A stretch of DNA of 64,000 nucleotides from JBDGYW01 sp964518955. GTDB lineage: Bacteria; Gemmatimonadota; Gemmatimonadetes; Gemmatimonadales; GWC2-71-9. The stretch covers positions 120,138 through 184,137 of the forward strand of contig CAZFHS010000004.1 of the NCBI GenBank assembly GCA_964518955.1. Reading direction: 5' to 3'. The notes under the pieces are model-generated. The model searched no databases. It had not been told where the DNA came from and saw only the letters and a list, made by a program, of their open reading frames with translations. The first letter of the stretch is position 1. Every line of letters begins with the position of its first letter. The position numbers and the translations under genes were made by a program. Positions 26,541 to 35,396 of the stretch are shown here, piece by piece.

Positions 26541-26890
26541 CGACAGAGTACCCCAAGAGGAGAAGAGCTGCCGTATCTCAGCAGGGAGTGCTGGCTGGAT
26601 ATCTCGAAGAGATGGGCGAGGGCGCATGGAGCTTCACTTATTGCCCCGGATTCGTAGGCGCGGCGGTTTCCTTAACAATGCCTTTGCGCAGCGATCCCTA
26701 TACCTTCGACCGTTTCCCGTCCGTATTCGAAGGCCTACTTCCAGAGGGAGTGCAGTTGGAGGCGGTGCTGCGGAAGCACAAAATCGATCGTGATGATCCC
26801 TACGGTCAGCTGATCGTCGTGGGCGCCGACATGGTCGGTTCGTTGACGGTTGAACCGTGTCTCGACCCCAACGAATCCGTTGACGGATAG
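26537..26890 (+). CDS. hipS: HipS-type antitoxin (stand-alone HipA N-subdomain 1)
   Basis: A 117-residue protein matching the N-terminal subdomain of HipA: QQGVLAGYLEEMGEGAWSFTY, AVSLTMPLRSDPYTF, FPSVFEGLLPEG, DPYGQLIVVGADMVGSLTV. In ordinary HipA toxins this module is fused to the kinase; here it is separate, as in the tripartite HipBST system of E. coli O127, where HipS, not HipB, is the antitoxin that blocks the kinase. A tryptophan in the AWSFTY strand fits this family. It overlaps hipB by 4 bp and is 11 bp from hipT. Confidence 0.87.
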   Translation: MTTEYPKRRRAAVSQQGVLAGYLEEMGEGAWSFTYCPGFVGAAVSLTMPLRSDPYTFDRFPSVFEGLLPEGVQLEAVLRKHKIDRDDPYGQLIVVGADMVGSLTVEPCLDPNESVDG

Positions 26891-26901
26891 GTCCCGGGTT
26901 T

Positions 26902-27870
26902 ATGCATATCTGTCCGATAACCTTGCATGAGTTCGAAGCCGGCGAGGATGACGTTCTCTATTCGCGCAACGGACTTCGCCGTTTGCACTCGCAACTGGCG
27001 AGACTCCAGCCGTTAGCTATCTCGGCTGAAGACCAACGAAGAGAAGCCGCTGCTCGTGCTGACAAGATGTCCATACAGGGTGTCCAGCCGAAACTCAGTG
27101 CGGTCCTGCGGGTGAAGGAAGGGCATTTCGAAATCGTGGATTCAGGTGGGCGCTTCATTCTGAAGCCGTGCCCCGCGGAATGGACCGAGGTGCCGGAAAA
27201 CGAGGCTTTGACTATGGCGCTCGCCGGTAATTGTGGCATCGAGGTTCCAAATTTTGGCCTCGTGGCCTCCTGTGATGGTTCGTGGACCTTCTGGATTCGC
27301 CGCTTCGATCGCACCGGCCGAAAGGACCGGGTGCCGCTCGAGGACTTTGCACAACTGCAGGATCGAACCCGCGACACCAAGTACCAGAGTTCCATGGAGC
27401 GAGTCGTCGCGACCATCGAGCAGTTCTGCACCTTTCCCGCGGTCGAAAAGAGGAAGCTGGCGCGCCGGGTGCTGTTCTGCTTTCTCACCGGCAACGAGGA
27501 TATGCACCTCAAGAATTTCTCATTGATCTCGACTCCCGAAAAAGTGGAACTCAGTCCCGCCTACGACCTTCTCAATACGTCGATAATCTTGCGTGATCCG
27601 CAGGATGAGATGGCCATGCCCATTCGGGGAAAGAAGAGCAACCTGAGCCGAGAAGACCTGGTGGACTATTTTTGCGGCGAACGGTGCGGCCTTGCTGCAA
27701 AGGTCCTCGAGGCGTTGTTGGATGAGCTCGGAGCCTCCGTGGAGAAGTGGAATGATGTGATTCGAAGGAGTTTTCTCAGCGAGGGGATGCGGGAGAAGTA
27801 TCTCGATCTCCTCGAATGCAGATCAGGGAGGTTGCTCCAGGAGACATCGAATGCGGGTCGGCGTCGCTGA
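26902..27870 (+). CDS. hipT: HipT-type Ser/Thr kinase toxin
   Basis: A 322-residue HipA-like kinase lacking N-subdomain 1, as expected for HipT. The Gly-rich loop is MSIQGVQPKLSAVL with Ser57 and Gln59; FILKP supplies the ATP-binding Lys88; GNEDMHLKNFSLI carries the catalytic Asp200; SPAYDLLNT carries the metal-binding Asp222. E. coli O127 HipT has Ser57 and Ser59 in this loop, autophosphorylates there and inactivates tryptophanyl-tRNA synthetase. The target here is inferred at best. Its last 20 bp overlap the start of the next gene. Confidence 0.9.
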   Translation: MHICPITLHEFEAGEDDVLYSRNGLRRLHSQLARLQPLAISAEDQRREAAARADKMSIQGVQPKLSAVLRVKEGHFEIVDSGGRFILKPCPAEWTEVPENEALTMALAGNCGIEVPNFGLVASCDGSWTFWIRRFDRTGRKDRVPLEDFAQLQDRTRDTKYQSSMERVVATIEQFCTFPAVEKRKLARRVLFCFLTGNEDMHLKNFSLISTPEKVELSPAYDLLNTSIILRDPQDEMAMPIRGKKSNLSREDLVDYFCGERCGLAAKVLEALLDELGASVEKWNDVIRRSFLSEGMREKYLDLLECRSGRLLQETSNAGRRR

Positions 27871-29041
27871 ACAGCATCCGTTCTCTCTTTTTTGCCGCAG
27901 TCTTTGCCTGCTGCTTTTGCAGTGCGTGATCCTCGTCGGTTCCTCCAGCCTGCACGCGCAACAGAGACAACTGAACATCTCCGGCACCGTCCGCGACGCG
28001 AATACAGGCGTACCCGTCGTTGCCGCGATCGTGATCTACGACAGTCTGATCGTGGCGAGAACCGATGAGAGTGGGAGGTATGAAGTCTCGGGGTTGTCGG
28101 TGTCGGGCTCGCGGATGACGCTTTTGTTCCATAGGCTCGGCTACATGACTACCACTCGTGAGGTCGACCTGTCCGGCCCTTCGACCGACCTACGAGTCGA
28201 CGTCTCTATGGGTACCGCGCCCACCGACCTGGAGCCGGTTGTCGTCGCGGGACAACGAGACACTCTTGCCAACCCGGGGTTGATTGGCTTCCACCAGAGG
28301 CGTGAGCTGGGCATCGGCACATACCTAAACGAGGAGGAGATCCGGCGCTCCGGAGTAAGGGACCTCAGCAACCACCTGCGGCGGCTGCGCGTGCACTACT
28401 CTGGCGGTTGTGTGGTCGCGTACGTCGACGGCATCCGCAACATGAGCCTCGCCAATATCAACGAGTGGGTTCCACCGTCACAGCTTGGCGGAATCGAGTT
28501 CTACAGGAACAACCAGCTGGCGCAGCTTCCGGAAGGGCTCATTCGTATGCCGGAGCGCTGCGACGTGATTCTGTTTTGGAGCAGGAGGGTGAAGCGGGTC
28601 GTGCAGATGAAGCTGGCGTTGCACACAGGGACCGCGTTCGACGCCGACCGGAGTGTGGGATGGAACGTAGGAGGGCAGATCATACTTCGGTCGCAGGGCG
28701 AGGCCGGCACCGGCACACTGCGTTTGCGTTTGGCGGTCGACGCGAAGTTGAAGGGTGATGGCAGACTGTGGCAAGGACTTCTGGGTGTCACCTTCAAGCC
28801 GTTTGGTTTCCGTTCACCATTCTACGTCGGAGCCGGTGTGGGAGTCGCGAGAGAGGATTACGCCGGGCCGGGCGTCGATCCGGAAAAAGTCACCTCACGC
28901 TATGCGGTGATTTCGGGTTTGACCTTCGACGACCTGCCTCTCAGTCCGTACCTGGAAGTCCGGGCCTACGACATCGCCACACCGAATAGAATGACGGTTG
29001 CGACGCTTATCGGCGTGAGTCGGAGGTTTGGAGGGTTTTAG
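27851..29041 (+). CDS. Secreted protein with carboxypeptidase-regulatory-like and TonB plug-like domains
   Basis: A 396-residue exported protein with a signal peptide ending LHAQ. Residues about 40-120 are a CarboxypepD-regulatory-like fold (NISGTVRDANTGVPVVAAIV ... GRYEVSGL), 125-240 resemble a TonB plug domain (LEPVVVAGQRD ... VVAYVDGIRNM, VEFYR-like), and the rest could be a short beta-barrel ending in F. It is much shorter than a TonB-dependent receptor, so the barrel is small or incomplete. AGGAG lies 7 nt upstream of the start, inside the hipT coding region, so it may be co-transcribed with the toxin operon. Confidence 0.8.
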   Translation: MRVGVAEQHPFSLFCRSLCLLLLQCVILVGSSSLHAQQRQLNISGTVRDANTGVPVVAAIVIYDSLIVARTDESGRYEVSGLSVSGSRMTLLFHRLGYMTTTREVDLSGPSTDLRVDVSMGTAPTDLEPVVVAGQRDTLANPGLIGFHQRRELGIGTYLNEEEIRRSGVRDLSNHLRRLRVHYSGGCVVAYVDGIRNMSLANINEWVPPSQLGGIEFYRNNQLAQLPEGLIRMPERCDVILFWSRRVKRVVQMKLALHTGTAFDADRSVGWNVGGQIILRSQGEAGTGTLRLRLAVDAKLKGDGRLWQGLLGVTFKPFGFRSPFYVGAGVGVAREDYAGPGVDPEKVTSRYAVISGLTFDDLPLSPYLEVRAYDIATPNRMTVATLIGVSRRFGGF

Positions 29042-29160
29042 GTGGGGGCCTGGCTGAGTGTGCTTGTGGAGTTGTACCACACTCGAACCAGGTTGGCCGA
29101 GCAGCAGTAGCCGGAAGCGAGTAGATTTGATGTTGGCTGCGACAAAATGATGAAGACCGC

Positions 29161-29175
29161 ACGTAGCTCCTACGT
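29161..29175. promoter_or_regulatory. Operator candidate upstream of hicBA
   Basis: ACGTAG-CTC-CTACGT is a perfect 6+6 inverted repeat, 28 nt before the hicB start codon. HicB antitoxins autorepress through such palindromes; binding here is inferred. Confidence 0.5.
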
Positions 29176-29202
29176 TATCATCACTTCATGTTTGGGGACC
29201 GC

Positions 29203-29418
29203 GTGACCGCACAGTTCCGAGTGATCATTGAACAGGATGAAGACGGGGTCTTTGTTGCTGACGTCCCTTCACTTCCTGGATGTGTCAGTCAAGGAGAGAC
29301 GCGCCGGGAAGTTCTCGAAAACATCAAGGATGCCATCGCCGGATACCTTGCGAGCCTAAGAGAGCGTGGCGAACCGATACCGCCCGGACTGTCTGAAGAA
29401 GTTGTCGAAGTGACGTGA
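29203..29418 (+). CDS. hicB: HicB-family antitoxin
   Basis: A 71-residue HicB fold: QFRVIIEQDEDGVFVADVPSLPGCVSQGETRREVLENIKDAI is the degenerated RNase H-like core with the PSLPGC signature. No DNA-binding helix follows, so it is the short HicB type. GTG at 29203 is preferred: GGGGA lies 4 nt upstream, while the ATG at 29188 has no ribosome site. The HicB-first order is the reverse of classical hicAB but common. The stop overlaps the start of hicA by 4 bp. Confidence 0.9.
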   Translation: MTAQFRVIIEQDEDGVFVADVPSLPGCVSQGETRREVLENIKDAIAGYLASLRERGEPIPPGLSEEVVEVT

Positions 29419-29633
29419 CTCGGCTGCCTGTTTTGAGCGGTGCAGAACTCGTCAGCCGCTTGCGGAAGCTCGGGTACAACGTAGACCATCAAACCGGTAG
29501 CCACATCATACTCAGGCATAACCACCCACCGCACAAACGACTATCCGTACCGAACCACAGAACCCTGGCAAAGGGAACACTCCGGGCAATTCTGAGAAAC
29601 GCTGCACTGCGCGTTGAAGACATTGTCAGCTAG
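29415..29633 (+). CDS. hicA: HicA-family mRNA interferase toxin
   Basis: A 72-residue dsRBD-like protein with the HicA signature LRKLGYNVDHQTGSHIILRH, where the GSH histidine is the catalytic residue, then PNHRTLAKGTLRAILRNA. It should cleave mRNA when released from HicB. GTG start within the GTGA overlap. It and hicB form a compact two-gene toxin-antitoxin operon. Confidence 0.92.
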   Translation: MTRLPVLSGAELVSRLRKLGYNVDHQTGSHIILRHNHPPHKRLSVPNHRTLAKGTLRAILRNAALRVEDIVS

Positions 29634-29764
29634 GTAGATGTCAGCCGGAGGCACCGGGGCTCCTCTATGTGTCCGTTGCCGAGTACGAGAACAACATCTG
29701 GACACCTCCAATTTCGACGTGCAACTTGGAGGCATGAATTGAGATCCCTCAAGGACGGTGCACC

Positions 29765-32236
29765 ATGATGGACTTCCCGTTTCGTCGGATGGCGAGTCTC
29801 TCCCTCGCCGTAGCTTGCCTCTCCCTTCTCGCCCTCTCCCAGGTAGTGGCCCAGGATACAGGTACAGAGTACCGCGAGCCGCCCCCTGAGCTGATGGCAT
29901 TGGTCGATGCCCCACGGACACCGGGTGTAAGCCTGAGCCCGGATCGTTCCACCATGCTTCTCCTCCTGCGGCCCAGTCTTCCTTCCATCGCCGAAGTTTC
30001 GGCGCCGGAATCACGGTTGGCGGGCCTTCGTATCAACCCGAGGAACAATGGACCGAGCAGGGGCACGGCCTCTATCGGTCTTCGGTTCCGCGATATGTCG
30101 GGCAATGAGACGGAGATAAGCGGCCTCCCGTCGACCCCCCGAATCCGGAACGTCCGGTGGGCGCCAAATGGTGAGCATGTAGCGTTCACGCACGAGCTCG
30201 TCGACCGGATCGAACTCTGGGTGGTGGAAAGAGAGACCGGCCAGGCTCGGCGACTCATAGACCAGGCGGTGAATGCCGCATATGGTAGCCCCTTCACCTG
30301 GCGGTCGGATAGTCGCACGATATTCGTTCGGACGATTCCAGCCGGTCGCGGTGCCGCTCCAGTTGCGCCGGAGGTTCCGACGGGACCCGTCGTACAGGAG
30401 ACCACTGGCGAAGCGGCCCCAGCCCGAACGTATCAGGACCTTCTGCAGAACGCCCACGACGAAGCTCTCTTCGAGTATTTCGCGACTTCACAGCTAATGC
30501 GGGTAGATCTGAGTGGAACCGCAACCCCGATGGGTGAGCCATCTCTATTCCGCTCGGTGTCACCATCGCCGGACGGCGAGTATGTGCTGATCCAAAGAAC
30601 GCACAAACCCTTCTCCTACATCGTTCCGGCCAGCCGGTTCCCGACGCTGATCGAAGCATGGGATACTGAGGGGACCGTAGTGAAGGAGATCGCAGACCTG
30701 CCGCTCCGGGACAACGTTCCGCCCGGGTTCGGTTCGGTGGCAACGGGGGTCCGTTCCATCTCCTGGCGTGCCGACGCACCCGCCACTCTGGCTTGGGTCG
30801 AGGCGCTGGACGGAGGAGACGCCAGAGCGGAAGCCGCAGAGCGAGACCGGCTTTTCACGCTCGCTGCACCCTTCTCCGGTGATCCTCTAGCCATTGCGAC
30901 GCTGCCACTCCGGTATGCAATGGTGATCTGGACGGAGGACGGGTTCGCTATGCCGATAGAGATGTGGATGGCGACGCGCCAGCTCAGGATCTACTCGGTC
31001 GATCCAGATAATCCGGGAGAGAAAACAGTCCTGTTCGAGTTCTCAATGGAAGACCGGTACAGCGACCCAGGTCAGCCCATGATGCGTCGGACCCGGTGGG
31101 GTACCAGCGTCGCTTTGACCACCGACGATGGGCGGACACTCTATTTGAGCGGACAGGGTGCATCGCCCGAGGGGAATCGGCCCTTCATACGTCGACTCGA
31201 TTTGAACACCGGAGAGACGGAAGAGGTGTTCCGGTCTCAGGCTCCATACTACGAAGTACCCATCGACTTCCTGGACGACGAGCGTTTGCTCACGCGCCGG
31301 GAAACGAATGAGGAGCCGCCGAACTACTTCGTCCGGAACCTGAGGAGTGGATCGGTGGAAGCGGCAACCGATTTTCCGCATCCTTATCCACAGTTTGCAA
31401 ATATCCAGAAGGAGGCAATCCAGTACGAGCGTGACGATGGCGTAACCCTCACGGCCACGCTCTACTTGCCTGCTGGACACGAAGCCGAGAGAGACGGACC
31501 ACTCCCGACCTTCATCTGGGCCTACCCGGTAGAGTTCAAGAGCGCCGATGCAGCCGGTCAACGAAGGGACTCTCCCTATCAGTTCAAGAGGGTCAGTTAC
31601 CAGGGGGCAGTGCCCTGGGTGGCCCGAGGCTACGCCATTCTCGACAACGCCGCGATGCCCGTTGTGGGCGAGGGGGACGAGGAACCCAACGATTCCTTCC
31701 GACGCCAGCTGGTGGCGAACGCCAAAGCGGCGATCGACGAGGGTGTGCGACGAGGAGTGGTCGATCCGGATAGGGTGGCCGTGGGCGGACACTCTTACGG
31801 TGCGTTCATGACCGGGAATCTCCTAGCCCACTCAGACCTGCTGAGAGCCGGGATCGCGCGCTCCGGTGCGTACAACCGCACCCTTACACCATTCGGGTTC
31901 CAACGGGAGGAACGACTCTTCTGGGAGGCACCGGAAATCTACTTCGCGATGTCGCCCTTCATGCACGCCGACAAAGTGAATGAACCCATGCTCATGATTC
32001 ACGGTGCGGCGGACAACAACTCCGGAACCTTCCCTCTCCAGAGTCAGCGCTTCTACGCCGCGATCAAGGGGCTAGGCGGCACTGCCCGCCTGGTGATGCT
32101 GCCGGCCGAGAGTCACGGGTACGCGGCTCGGGAGTCAGTGCTCCACATGCTGTGGGAGATGGATAATTGGCTCGAGACCTATGTGAAGAACGCAGAACCT
32201 CGGGATAACACCGCGGGGGGGATCAGCAGCAGGTAG
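29765..32236 (+). CDS. Secreted S9 prolyl oligopeptidase-family peptidase
   Basis: An 823-residue exported serine peptidase with a signal peptide (MASLSLAVACLSLLALSQVVAQ). The first 550 residues form a WD40-like beta-propeller; the C-terminal alpha/beta-hydrolase carries the triad: Ser677 in GGHSYGAF, Asp750 in HGAADNNSG and His784 in AESHGYAAR. The sequence is closest to the glutamyl-endopeptidase-like S9 branch. It probably trims peptides in the periplasm. It starts 130 bp after hicA and is followed by a possible terminator at 32236-32277. Confidence 0.93.
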   Translation: MMDFPFRRMASLSLAVACLSLLALSQVVAQDTGTEYREPPPELMALVDAPRTPGVSLSPDRSTMLLLLRPSLPSIAEVSAPESRLAGLRINPRNNGPSRGTASIGLRFRDMSGNETEISGLPSTPRIRNVRWAPNGEHVAFTHELVDRIELWVVERETGQARRLIDQAVNAAYGSPFTWRSDSRTIFVRTIPAGRGAAPVAPEVPTGPVVQETTGEAAPARTYQDLLQNAHDEALFEYFATSQLMRVDLSGTATPMGEPSLFRSVSPSPDGEYVLIQRTHKPFSYIVPASRFPTLIEAWDTEGTVVKEIADLPLRDNVPPGFGSVATGVRSISWRADAPATLAWVEALDGGDARAEAAERDRLFTLAAPFSGDPLAIATLPLRYAMVIWTEDGFAMPIEMWMATRQLRIYSVDPDNPGEKTVLFEFSMEDRYSDPGQPMMRRTRWGTSVALTTDDGRTLYLSGQGASPEGNRPFIRRLDLNTGETEEVFRSQAPYYEVPIDFLDDERLLTRRETNEEPPNYFVRNLRSGSVEAATDFPHPYPQFANIQKEAIQYERDDGVTLTATLYLPAGHEAERDGPLPTFIWAYPVEFKSADAAGQRRDSPYQFKRVSYQGAVPWVARGYAILDNAAMPVVGEGDEEPNDSFRRQLVANAKAAIDEGVRRGVVDPDRVAVGGHSYGAFMTGNLLAHSDLLRAGIARSGAYNRTLTPFGFQREERLFWEAPEIYFAMSPFMHADKVNEPMLMIHGAADNNSGTFPLQSQRFYAAIKGLGGTARLVMLPAESHGYAARESVLHMLWEMDNWLETYVKNAEPRDNTAGGISSR

Positions 32237-32277
32237 ATATCAGACCTTTGGGCGGGTGCACAAAGGGGTGTCATATC
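32236..32277 (+). terminator. Possible terminator after S9 peptidase
   Basis: GATATcagaccTTTG and CAAAggggtgtcATATC face each other across GGCGGGTG. Outer GATAT/ATATC and inner CTTTG/CAAAG stems pair perfectly, the middle is imperfect. It begins at the stop codon of the peptidase. No strong T-run follows. Confidence 0.35.
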
Positions 32278-32488
32278 TCTTGAAGTTCGTGGTCCATCGA
32301 CAAGTTGTGTGAGTCGTCGCGTTGAACTATCACCTTTGGGCGCGCGCTGCGACAGCGCGTGTCGCCGCCAGCACGGTCACTTCATTCATACGTGCCAGTG
32401 TCGGTGAGAGAGATCTTTCTGTAGGCATAGTCTCATCCATCCAGACCCACAGGTCCCTCTTCGACGGTGGATTCGGTGAGGGCCCCTG

Positions 32489-33652
32489 TCAAATTGCCTC
32501 CGTCCCCTCGTTCAGGATCATGAGGTAGCGGTCATAGACGAAGAGTCGGTTGCGACGCCTCCCGGTCAGCTCGCGGGCGATCCCCAGATCCACCAACAGG
32601 TTCATTGCCGAGGAGGCTGCCGGAAACGAGAGCTGAGTCGCGTCGCATACGCCGTTCATGGAAAGGATCGGACGTGCCTTGATTGCCTCGTGGACCCGAA
32701 GTGCCGAACCGGCGCGCCGTCCGGCCTGTTCGATCTGCGTGCGGTCTATGCGGAACACATCCGAAAGTGACTCGGCCGTCGCGACCGCGCCTTCGGCTAC
32801 CTGTCTCACGCCTTCCAGGAAGAAGTCGAGCCAAACCTCCCAATCCCCTTCGCTACGCACCCGGTCGAGCAGCTCGTAGTACGCCGAGCGGTTCTGCTTG
32901 AAATAGAGGCTCAAATAGAGCAAAGGCTCACGCAGGATCCCGGCCTGGAAGAGCAGGAACGTGATTAGCAGGCGGCCGACGCGACCGTTGCCGTCGAGGA
33001 ACGGGTGGATGGTTTCGAACTGCACGTGCGCGAGGCCCGCGCGCATGAGAACCGGCAGATCCGCGGCTTCGCCGTGGAGGAACTTCTCGAGCGCCCCCAT
33101 GCACTCGGGCACTTCCGTGTGCGGAGGCGGCACAAACGTCGCATTGCCCGGGCGATTGCCCCCGATCCAGTTCTGAGAACGGCGGAACTCTCCCGGGTCT
33201 TTAGTGCTGCCGCGGCCGCGCGACAGGAGAACGCCGTGGATCTCGCGGATCAGGCGATTGGAGAGAGGGAATCCCTCGCGTAGCCGAGTGAGCCCATGAT
33301 CGAGCGCGGCGACGTAGTTAGACACTTCGACCACGTCGTCGAACGGCACACCTGGCGCCTCATCCAGCTCAAAGAGCAGCAGGTCGGAAAGCGACGACTG
33401 CGTCCCCTCGATCTGGGATGACAGCACCGCTTCCTTGCGGACGTAGGCGTACAGGAAGAGCGCCTTGTCCGGCAGCAGGGTGGAGACGCCGTCGAGTCGG
33501 CCGAGAGCCAGCGCCGCGGATTCCAGCAGCGCCTGGAGGCCCCCGTTCAGCGAGAGCGGTGGAGTGGGGGGCAGCGGAGCGGGCACAAAAGCGCGGACCT
33601 GCTCGCCGCCGGTCGGCGTTACCTGGTATTGCCCGGTCTCTCCTCGTCTCAT
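32489..33652 (-). CDS. Fic-family AMPylation protein with winged-helix tail
   Basis: A 387-residue Fic protein. The catalytic motif is HPFLDGNGRVGR with His216, which transfers AMP (or another nucleotide part) to target hydroxyls. The autoinhibitory motif SSQIEG (Ser78-Gly83) precedes it on an N-terminal helix, making this a class II Fic. The C-terminus (about 300-387) is a winged helix, common in Fic/DOC proteins that act with DNA or as stand-alone regulators. A GC-rich gene facing an AT-rich region with a gene remnant suggests an accessory position. The target is unknown. Confidence 0.92.
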   Translation of the reverse strand: MRRGETGQYQVTPTGGEQVRAFVPAPLPPTPPLSLNGGLQALLESAALALGRLDGVSTLLPDKALFLYAYVRKEAVLSSQIEGTQSSLSDLLLFELDEAPGVPFDDVVEVSNYVAALDHGLTRLREGFPLSNRLIREIHGVLLSRGRGSTKDPGEFRRSQNWIGGNRPGNATFVPPPHTEVPECMGALEKFLHGEAADLPVLMRAGLAHVQFETIHPFLDGNGRVGRLLITFLLFQAGILREPLLYLSLYFKQNRSAYYELLDRVRSEGDWEVWLDFFLEGVRQVAEGAVATAESLSDVFRIDRTQIEQAGRRAGSALRVHEAIKARPILSMNGVCDATQLSFPAASSAMNLLVDLGIARELTGRRRNRLFVYDRYLMILNEGTEAI

Positions 33653-33724
33653 GACGGACGGGCCTCATGCTCAGGAATGCTTAATAAGGAACATTGGTAT
33701 TTAAACTTCGGCGTTCAAATTTAA

Positions 33725-33919
33725 ATAAGACGCGCAACTCCGGCAAGCCGATGTGGTGACCTTGCTGTTCAGCTTGATGAGCGGGAGGTGGCTGCCGATG
33801 CGTACTCCAAGTACCTCAGGCTGCGCTCTGATCCCGAACCCGCGCTGATTCCCGAGCGCGACGAGGTGCGGCGTAAGCTGGCGGAGTTGCAGGGAGAGTG
33901 CCAACAACAGACGTGCTAG
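33725..33919 (+). pseudogene. C-terminal remnant of a TPR-bearing protein (Ser/Thr kinase-like)
   Basis: An open stretch with no start codon ends in DAYSKYLRLRSDPEPALIP, then ERDEVRRKLAELQGE and TAG at 33917. This matches the C-terminal TPR tail seen in large serine/threonine kinases with TPR repeats in Gemmatimonadota and relatives (recalled family pattern). A stop codon lies just upstream at 33722 and nothing of the kinase part is present, so it is a leftover end piece. The gap from 33653 to 34096 otherwise holds no gene I can support. Confidence 0.55.
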
Positions 33920-34096
33920 ATCGTACGCATTAGCGTACCTGAGTTGCGTGCGGATTCAAGGCGCGCGTCACAGGCACTGCACCTCCATGCGGTGGATTCC
34001 CTCGCTTAGAAATTCGGGATGGTCACCGCTCCCGTCGACCGACGTTAGTGGGACAAACATTGAAGAACCCCGAGCACCGCGTGACGGGCGGAGGCG

Positions 34097-34915
34097 CTAT
34101 TCATCAGGAGGAAACCAGATTGTACCGCACTTTCCGGTGGCAACCTTTTTCCTGATTTCCCGCGCGAATTCCTTGGCTTGCCGAATACTAGTGAATGAGT
34201 CGAGATCAAATCTGTCGCTTCCTGCGAGGGCATACACACAGTGAAGATGCCGCAACAGCCCTTCTTCCGAAGGACCATACGCGTCCGGGAGGCTCTCGAT
34301 GTGGATCGTTATATCACTGAAAGGAACCTCACGACCTTCGGGACATCGCATCACTTTCTGTTTTTCGTCGAATGCTGGGGCTTCGATATTCAGCCACTTG
34401 TTAAACGGCTCAGACCATTTTGGCGCCTTAGCATAGTCACCATCCCAGCTATTTCCGCCACCATAGAACTCATATGAAAGTGCAAAGGTGGTTAGAATGC
34501 CGACAATCATGACGACGAAGGGAAGAAAGAAAGGCACTACCTGGAAGTCGAGCCATTGAGGCTCCCCAACTACAACGACAGTGAGAAAAAACGCCACAGA
34601 TGCTGAGTGTCCTACGACAAGGAATATCTTGCGGTGGTGCGGCTTGTTGGTTTTGTACCTGTATGCGCCGCAGTGCATACACAGTTCGCTTGCTGGAGCG
34701 ATCTCTCTTCCACATTTGCGGCAGGTTACTGACGTAACGGTAGTGCCGTTCTTGAGACGTAGAACTCTTTGCTCTACATCATATTCGCGGAGTTTCCGTT
34801 CGTGGCCTGGTCCGTGTCTGAAAACCAGATACCACAAAGCGAGCACAATACCGCCCAAAAAAAGGACCGGCGATACCACCACTATCAACAACACTGGCTC
34901 GCTGAATTGGCCCAA
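34097..34915 (-). CDS. Hypothetical membrane protein with zinc ribbon
   Basis: A 272-residue protein with one N-terminal helix (about 8-31), a cytoplasmic zinc ribbon (CRKCG ... CMHCG, about 65-83), two more transmembrane helices (about 96-115 and 124-147) and a C-terminal soluble domain of about 110 residues ending in KKVATGKCGTIWF. I do not recognise a family. It has AT-richer codon use than its neighbours and lies alone between two gaps without genes, which suggests it was acquired. The start has no strong ribosome site. Confidence 0.7.
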   Translation of the reverse strand: MGQFSEPVLLIVVVSPVLFLGGIVLALWYLVFRHGPGHERKLREYDVEQRVLRLKNGTTVTSVTCRKCGREIAPASELCMHCGAYRYKTNKPHHRKIFLVVGHSASVAFFLTVVVVGEPQWLDFQVVPFFLPFVVMIVGILTTFALSYEFYGGGNSWDGDYAKAPKWSEPFNKWLNIEAPAFDEKQKVMRCPEGREVPFSDITIHIESLPDAYGPSEEGLLRHLHCVYALAGSDRFDLDSFTSIRQAKEFAREIRKKVATGKCGTIWFPPDE

Positions 34916-35396
34916 GACTCAACTCTGGATTAGTGAAGAAGCCGCCAGGAGACGTTGCAATCGCAACGCAGTGGCGTCCCACTCAAGGTCACAAATAGCT
35001 CTCGTTCACCCCGGTCAAGAGTGGCCAAACACAGGTATTCACGCACAGAATCGCCCAATCCTGCACGCGCTCCTCTACGCAATCCTGCCGTTCAACATTA
35101 GAAGCGCAACGCACACGCGCCTACGAAGCTAGTGCAGACAACTCCGTCGGGGTGTCATAGCGAGCATTCCTGTCGATAGGTGAATGAGGCGTGCGCTTCG
35201 CAGCCGCGCGCCTCCATCTGGAAGTGGCGACCGTCTGCGCATTCGAGTTCCGTCCGTTCGCGCAGAGCGGCCCAGCCTAAATCGTCACCCCGGCCCGGTC
35301 CGGCGCAGCCAGGCCAGCCCCCGGAGCGGGCCTTAGGCTTCTTTTTAGCCTACAGCCCGCGCAGGGGGACTGGCCTGGCGGAGCACCCAAATACGG
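34916..35396. other. Intergenic region, no gene seen
   Basis: This 481 bp stretch has no frame that looks coding. Its only clear structure is the large hairpin at 35309-35378 close to the end of the LVIVD-repeat gene. Confidence 0.5.
35309..35378. repeat. 70-nt near-perfect hairpin
   Basis: CCAGGCCAG (35309-35317) pairs with CTGGCCTGG (35370-35378); inside it CCCCC pairs with GGGGG, GCGGGC (35326) with GCCCGC (35355), and TAGGCT with AGCCTA around a TCTTTTT loop. The stem has only small bulges. It ends about 20 nt beyond the stop of the gene at 35397 (minus strand), so it may be its terminator, or a REP-like element. Confidence 0.6.

Noticed and set aside
34916..35180. Possible integron attC site beside the orphan zinc-ribbon gene
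   Set aside because: I found an RYYYAAC-like word but no matching GTTRRRY partner with internal stems at a sensible distance.
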